Positions 57,720-64,000 of a stretch of DNA of 64,000 bases are shown in pieces; within the stretch, counting starts at the first letter, position 1, and every line of letters begins with the position of its first letter. The stretch is taken from positions 66,459,451-66,523,450 of the forward strand of contig NC_029516.1 of NCBI RefSeq assembly GCF_001577835.2, given 5' to 3'. The position numbers and the translations under genes are program-made. The notes beneath the pieces are model-generated. The model searched no databases, was not told the DNA's origin, and was given only the letters and a program-made list of their open reading frames with translations. Origin of the DNA: Coturnix japonica (taxonomy: Eukaryota > Chordata > Aves > Galliformes > Phasianidae).

Positions 57720-59575
57720 ATCTGAGATATATCAAAAAAATGAATAATTTTTTTTAATATGATTTTTACACAAACTGTGTTCTGTCAAATGCATAATGTT
57801 TAAAATTGTAATGTTTAAAATTGCGTAGTGTCTCATGTTATTCTCTCTTCTATAGTCATGGGTGAGTTTCAAGTGTTCCAGTAAGTAGGTATCCTCAAGA
57901 AACATGTATTCCCCTGAATTATTTGGCATGAAATACTTCACAAGGAACTGGGAAGAACTACCTGGAGATCGAAAGTTTCTTTCTTTCTGGACGTTAAATG
58001 CTGCTTTAATGGCAGTTAGCAGCATTTATGGTTGCCTTTATGACAGAGGTAAAAAGGCTGTGAATTCAAAGGGAGAAGTTCACTGATCTTCAGAAGATTT
58101 TCACTTTTAGTTATCCTGTTGTTTTCTGCAGCACTGAATGTTAAAAATCAAATTATAGAAACTAAAAAACAGATGTTAGCAGCAAGCTGCGTTGTAGGAG
58201 GATGTAATTGCGTACACACTGTGGTGATTCTGCACCAGGCACTCGCTGCTTGATAACAGTTATCTAGTGCAAAAGAGGAGACTTTATGTGGCAGGGTTCA
58301 TTTGTTTTAGCAGCTTCCTTACGACACCAGCTCTAACAGGTTTATGTGGATGCTGACTTTCTTATATCTACCAGGTTCCTGGTAACATAACCAGTTTGTT
58401 ACCTGAAGTTGTTAGTTTCTACAAAGAACATAGGGGGATAATCACCATAGATTCTTATTTGTGTTTCCTAGTTTCTGCATATTGCCTGAGATCCTTTCCT
58501 TTTTGGAGGTGACAGGTTCACTGGAGTCTCCTGAAGGCCTTGGTTGTTATCCTGGGAAGGTTTCACAACTGCTGCCTTTGGGAAAGAGAGGTTGCATAGA
58601 TTTTGGTTTTGTACCAGGTTTTTCTCGAAATTGTGATATTTAATTCACTTGAATGTGTTCCTAGTGAGGGGAGACTTTTATTTCCCCTCTTGAAATTCAG
58701 GAATCTGAATTGACTTGAAAATAAGATGCCTGTTGTACAGAGAAAGAAAAGGCAGCAATGGTTCCCTCAAGTCTCTTTTTAACTCCCATCTTTTCCATGG
58801 TCTTGTATTAAGTTGATGTTAAAAGAGCTATCAGACCATTATCTGTAACACATTCTGTTCTTAGGTGCATAATTTTGATGCTTCTGATCAGATCATGTAT
58901 AGCAACCCAAATAGAAAACCAGGAAACTCTGTTTATCTAGTGTGGACATTAACCAAGGTACTTTGAATAACCAGAATTAACCTTGTGGGTGGAATTTTTG
59001 CAGTCTGGCGGAGCATGTTATGCTTAAGCCGAAAATAGTGTCTGCCATTCATCTGTATGCATAGATTTCACAAGTTTAGCCTTTGTCTATTTTTCAGTTT
59101 TCATTCCTTTGAAAACCTCATGCACTGAGTGGCTGCTGTGTTATAACAGTTGCATCAGACCAAACAATGGCTTTTCTACAACGAAAAAAATAGGGTGACT
59201 TTCCTAAGATTCTTAAGTGATTTGTTTTTAACTTTTATAAGTGTTTTAGAATAAATGTAAGCATTGTTCTGTTGTCTGGTTATAAATTATTTCAGCCACA
59301 TTATTTTACTTTTCATTTCTATGTACACTACCCTACTATAATTCCTTAGTAAACTCATTAATAGCGGTGGCAGAAATCATATTTGAGTTGTGACATTCTC
59401 TCACCTGGCATATTAACTGTGAAGAACTCGCATTTCCAGATTTTCAGTTTAGTGTGTCTAATCCTTTCAAACACACCTGTTTTGTAGAGCAGGCATCATT
59501 ACAAAAGATGTGATATGGTGCTTATAGTGTGATCTTTGTCATGAGAGGCCTTCCTAAATCAGAATTATACGTGTG

Positions 59576-59620
<45 letters not shown>

Positions 59621-61250
59621 GCAGGTAGAGAACCTGCTCAAATGTAGAAGAGAAAACAGCTCAGATTGTAAATGCAGTCAGATCTGTGGAGTAAATTTAT
59701 CAGTAATGACAATTAACTGTGCTACAGTCACAAATCAAAACTGGTGTTAAATTTAGAAGAATGAAACTAATTAAGCTAACTGGACTGTATAACTACAGGC
59801 TGAAATAAATATAGTTTTTAAGCAAGATTAATTACAGAAAAACATACAATGGATATTCCTTGTAAATCAGGAAAAATTCCTGCAACCTGTGCCCTTATTT
59901 TCTTTCCAGCATTTTAATATTCCACATAAGGCAGTGCTGAGCAGTTTCTGCCATTCTGGGCAAGGAAAACTGATTTAGAGTCACTCGCAGCGAATAATTT
60001 AAAAGCTGCTTTATAGCCAGTGGAAATGTTCAGTGATTCCGTGTGCTGTGTTTGCTTTCTTGGTTGAGAAAAAGTCCTGTCTTGCAGACAGAAAAGCTTC
60101 TTTTGAATGACAGCAGTTGAAGTGTAGAGCAATGGTCTTAATGATGTTATCAGCTACAAAATTCTTCAGGGTTATCCTGTTATCCACATTTTGACTTTAC
60201 TACGTGGCCTTATAGAGATTGTTCTACCTGCTTATGTCTTCATTCCCTACAACAACATATGAGTAGGAATGTTGATCATGCGGGGACACATGGTTTTTCT
60301 GGTATGGCAGTGTTTCTGAGATCTCTTGAGTGTGTGAAGAAGAAAAAATATTCTGCTTGTTGCATCTACTTAATTATTTGATGGAAAGTGGCAAGATAGA
60401 AGACAGCTAGTAACCTCATTTGGTCTCTGCTAATTATCTTCATTTTGAACTGATGGCTTCTTATCTGTTACTTCTGTTTCTGTCACCTACTAGCTTACAG
60501 TTTCCCTAGGTTTCTTAGTGTTGGTGTTCTCAAGGCTGTATCCAAATTTAGAAGTGCTGCTTTCCTGCCGTGTTTTGGTTATCCAGTGCTTGCATATCCA
60601 CTTTTCATCTTCGTGGACTGAGTCTGCTTGATACTAGCCAGTAAAAGCTGACTATAGTAGAGGACGATCCCAAGTTGAAAGAAAGAATAACAGGAAGAAC
60701 AACAGCCTCTAAGTCCTGAGGGAGAGGTAAATGGAAAACTCTGGGAACTTTATTCCCTTCCCATAAAATAGAGAAGTGTTTAGAAAGGTTGCTCGCATCA
60801 AGTCTAAGAGAGCATAATAGTTTCTTCCTTTCCAGGAATGGTTTGTGGTTTTCAATGTGAAATAAGAGTTATGTGAAGCTTAGGTTTAATCTCCCTGGCC
60901 AATTTCCATAGATTTCTCTTTCTGCCCTGTCAGCTGAACTTTCTTTGCCTGATTTTTCATTTTTTATTTTTTCCGTTCTGTGAGAGTTTTGTCCTACATC
61001 AGAGTCCAGACTGTTTGGATGGAATCATGTGATAACAGTTTGTTGGCCTTTTCTTTTTGTTAGTCTCCTTTTCACTGGTCTGTGTCTGTCAGACACTGAG
61101 ATGAAAAAGTAATTTGTAATTCAGGTTTTTCATTTCATTTATTCATTCTTGCCTTTTGAAAGGTAAGTCTACCAAGCTACATTTTCATTTATTTATTTAT
61201 TTGTTTGTTTTCCCATTTAATTCTCATTTGAGTGAGAAATAATGCTACAG
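57720..61250. other. Intergenic DNA downstream of KLHL42
   Basis: AT-rich sequence with no recognised gene or interspersed repeat. In mammals PTHLH follows on the minus strand; its hormone-coding exon is not present here. Confidence 0.5.
59570..59621. repeat. (GT)n/(AT)n compound microsatellite
   Basis: Short GT and TA runs, then twelve or so uninterrupted GT units, then about eight AT units. Likely length-polymorphic. Confidence 0.95.
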
Positions 61251-61278
61251 ATTCAGAATCTCTGGAAATTGGCCCATA

Positions 61279-61378
61279 TCAGTATGTCAGTGTGGAAGGC
61301 TCCGAGTACAGTGATGACAGGTAGCGTACAACGTGCTCAAAGACCTGCAAGAGCGGAGATTTATCATCACAGTCGTCC
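61279..61378 (-). CDS. Candidate terminal coding exon, gene unknown
   Basis: On the minus strand, an acceptor ccttgtcttacag is followed by one leftover base and 32 open codons: DDCDDKSPLLQVFEHVV at the start, RYLSSLYSEPSTLTY at the end, then TGA. The composition is protein-like, and the interval is locally rich in CpG compared with its AT-rich surroundings. Both features are unusual for neutral intergenic DNA. The orientation is the one expected of PTHLH, which follows KLHL42 in mammals and uses alternative 3' exons, but I cannot show a link. A non-coding conserved element is an alternative. Confidence 0.25.
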
Positions 61379-61399
61379 CTGTAAGACAAGGTACGTACT

Positions 61400-64000
61400 G
61401 TAAACGATGTTAAACCAGTGACAGTCCCTGGGATACCTGTCAGTGTTACCAGTGAACTTACAAGGAGTCACCAAAAGTCTTTTAAGGGCAGGAACTGTTA
61501 GCATCCACAGTATGCTATATTGATACTGCATTTACAATAATGACCAAAGGGTGGCTCCCCATACCTACTTATGAACCAGAGTAAAAGATGAGATGAAGTA
61601 TGTTTAAACTTTTTTCTCCACATAACTAACATTCTCAGAGTATGTTTTCTCTCTAATCAGCTTAGAGTCTGTTGTAGTGTAACAATGTCTTTTTTTCACC
61701 ACAAGAAGGGTGGAGTTTGGATAAGGAGTCTGGATTTTGTGAACTACTTGGGTAAAGCATCTACATATTTAAACTTGCTATCCCAATTATGCATTCTTTA
61801 TCATTTTTTTTTTTTTTTTTCTGAAGCCAATTGCCATTACCAATAGCATGTATAATGTCCTGAGTTTATCAGTATTTTTGAAAGTAAGTTTTGGTTCCTT
61901 TATTTTAATTAGAGAGCTTTCATTGCCAAAATATAGACTGTTCAGTTTTTATAAAAAGTAAATGAATCACTGCAATTGCTGTCTCTTTCTAGTGGAAGGC
62001 AGATTAGACAGCATCCAGTTTTAGAGTATCCAATTCTGTATGTTTTCAACTAATACAGGCGCTAATAGGAGAGAAAGGTGTTCAGCTTTTGAGCATTTTC
62101 TGTTTGATGGTACTTGTACCATTATTTAAGATTTAACAATAAATACAAACTCTTTGAATTCTCAGTCCCTCACTCCCTCGCTTCATATTCTGTTTGTTTA
62201 TTTGATCTGTTGTTGATTTTCCACTGTCTGATACTTTCCATATATTTCTTAGGGTGTGCCTTTATGATAAGACGCCCTTTATAAATAACTTGCCAACATT
62301 AAAATAGTTTACTCTGCCCCACCAGTTTTTGCCTGTGAAGATTTTACTTATCCATTGTGGCTGGGTAAGTACTTTACCAGGGCAAACCTTAAATTCAGTT
62401 CTTCTTACTGTACTGGAATATTCAACTTTGAGTTAAGATATACTTTCAGTCCACAAATCACTGTCATCTTTCTATATGCTGTAGCTTCTGTCAGTTTTTT
62501 GAGTTTATTTCTAGCACTTCTTGTTCAAGATTTCTGTAAATACAAAAAGTTCCTCTGAATCTTACTCATAAATGCTATGTAGCTTTTGGTATAACCTAAA
62601 ACCCTCCTTTCAGGAATCTTCTTAACTTTAAGTTCTCACATCTTCAAAATGACTTACCATATAAACTTTCTGGTTAGCTTTTATTTGTCATGCTTTGAAA
62701 CATAATTATTTAGAACCCTGAATATGTTATTGTACTTAGTGAATGGTCATAGTAAAAGGGATTTTTGCAGAGTGAAGATAGTAGAATCTTATCTGTTATT
62801 CTACAGGAAGACTTCAGCTACTTCAGCTTGAAATATAAAAAAGTGATGTTACTTATTCTCCTTTGGAACTCGGTCTAATTTCAATATTTACACTATTTAC
62901 CAAGATTAGAAAATCTATTACTTATCAGACATTTGGAACTGATATTAAAGGGACTCTGTTTTCATCTTTGGTAATTCTTATTGTAGTTTTCTTTTTCTGC
63001 TGGGCTTACTATATATGTCTGATATAGCAATCTAGTATATTTTTAGTAATGTAAGGGAAATTTTGCCCCTTAACAGGTAGGGCCTTGATTTACTGTGAAG
63101 ACTAGAACTTTGTCATGTGAAATGTGTGTTTTGCTGTTATAAATTAGCAACTCGTAACTGCTCTGAAGCTCATAAAACATGATTTGGGGTGGTGGGGATG
63201 AATATGAAGTCAGAAAACAGATGCCTAGGAGCAGCCATTCTCTAACCTACAGGCACAAGCTATTTTCAAAGTGGAAGCAAGTAGAAGAAGTTTTAAATGC
63301 TTTTAAAATAACAACTCCCTTTTCCCCTCTCTCCCCCTGCAACCACAATAATTTGTGGTAAGGCATCTGTACATTTTGAAGAAAACGTTAGCGATGAGGT
63401 AAGAATATGCTGTTCTTGGGAATATGATCTCTTATCAGAACTGCTGCTTGGCAGGTCCAGAAACCTACTTTCAGCTTCAGTAGATCTCTTTGAGTGACAT
63501 TTATGATTTTTCATGATATATTATCTCCTAACACATGTAATAATGGTAAATGTGACAGGGAGAAGAGTCACAGAAGCCCTATTGTATATCTAGGAGAGAA
63601 TGCACAATGGGCTTGCAGAAGGTTGTTTTTTTTTTAGTTTATATTTTTAGTAGAGCTGGATCCAAAGACTTTTGATGATAGTAAAGCAGAACCAGCTTTG
63701 AATTTGGTACATATTCCAGTGAATTAATCAATTCTGAAAGATTCTGAAAAGATGCTAATTGTGCAATTGGTTGAGAAAAAAAGAGGCATAGATGGAAGAC
63801 TTGGAGAATTTTCTTACAGTGTGATCTCTTGTATGCCCCATCTGCACTGTCTGTTGTCTTACCTCTGTTCAGACAAGTCTTTCAAGCATGCTGGTTCTAA
63901 ATAGTCAGGAGAATTATGTTTTCCTGGGAATATCTGGTGAACATATTTTATATTACAGTGCTCTGAGACTGTTATATTTCTTTCAGCAGTGCCTCTTTGA
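61400..64000. other. Intergenic DNA to the window end
   Basis: AT-rich sequence with a T run at 61805-61820. No recognised gene or repeat. Confidence 0.5.

Overview
This is a vertebrate nuclear window, most likely from a galliform bird (chicken or a close relative). Intron-split genes sit in AT-rich DNA. The interspersed repeats are mainly 5'-truncated CR1 LINEs, with Galluhop-type mariner copies, one short solo LTR and a hAT remnant, and there are almost no SINEs. None of the three genes is bacterial, viral or plastid-like.

Three protein-coding genes could be rebuilt exon by exon with GT-AG junctions and consistent phases. MRPS35 (+, coding 6537-19447, 8 exons, 333 aa) encodes a mitochondrial small-subunit ribosomal protein. 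MANSC4 (-, coding 32784-24524, 3 exons, 346 aa) encodes a type I membrane protein with a MANSC domain. KLHL42, also called KLHDC5 (+, coding 46313-57314, 3 exons, 498 aa), encodes a BTB-BACK-Kelch adaptor for CUL3. The same order and orientation is known on human 12p11, so this is a conserved syntenic block. MRPS35 and MANSC4 converge tail-to-tail; MANSC4 and KLHL42 diverge across about 13.5 kb.

Layout: 1-6470 upstream intergenic DNA with a CR1 scrap and simple repeats; 6470-19650 MRPS35, with CR1, a SINE and a mariner end in its introns; 19900-24290 a repeat-dense gap holding a dispersed repeat, a 200-bp solo LTR, a CR1 and a mariner fragment; 24290-32790 MANSC4, whose large first intron contains a mariner copy split by a later LTR-like insertion plus CR1s; 32790-45930 a repeat-rich gap with CR1s, two mariner copies and a hAT transposase remnant; 45930-57440 the KLHL42 CpG-rich promoter and gene; 57440-64000 mostly featureless intergenic DNA with one microsatellite and one candidate minus-strand terminal exon at 61279-61378.

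The three genes do not form a pathway; they are unrelated neighbours held in synteny. The most unusual element is a two-unit tRNA-like SINE at 10359-10550 that carries a CR1-like 3' tail, inserted in a CR1 within MRPS35 intron 4. Also worth a look are the candidate exon at 61279-61378, a pair of inverted repeats about 95% identical and 31 kb apart that flank MANSC4, and a hAT remnant that keeps long readable stretches.
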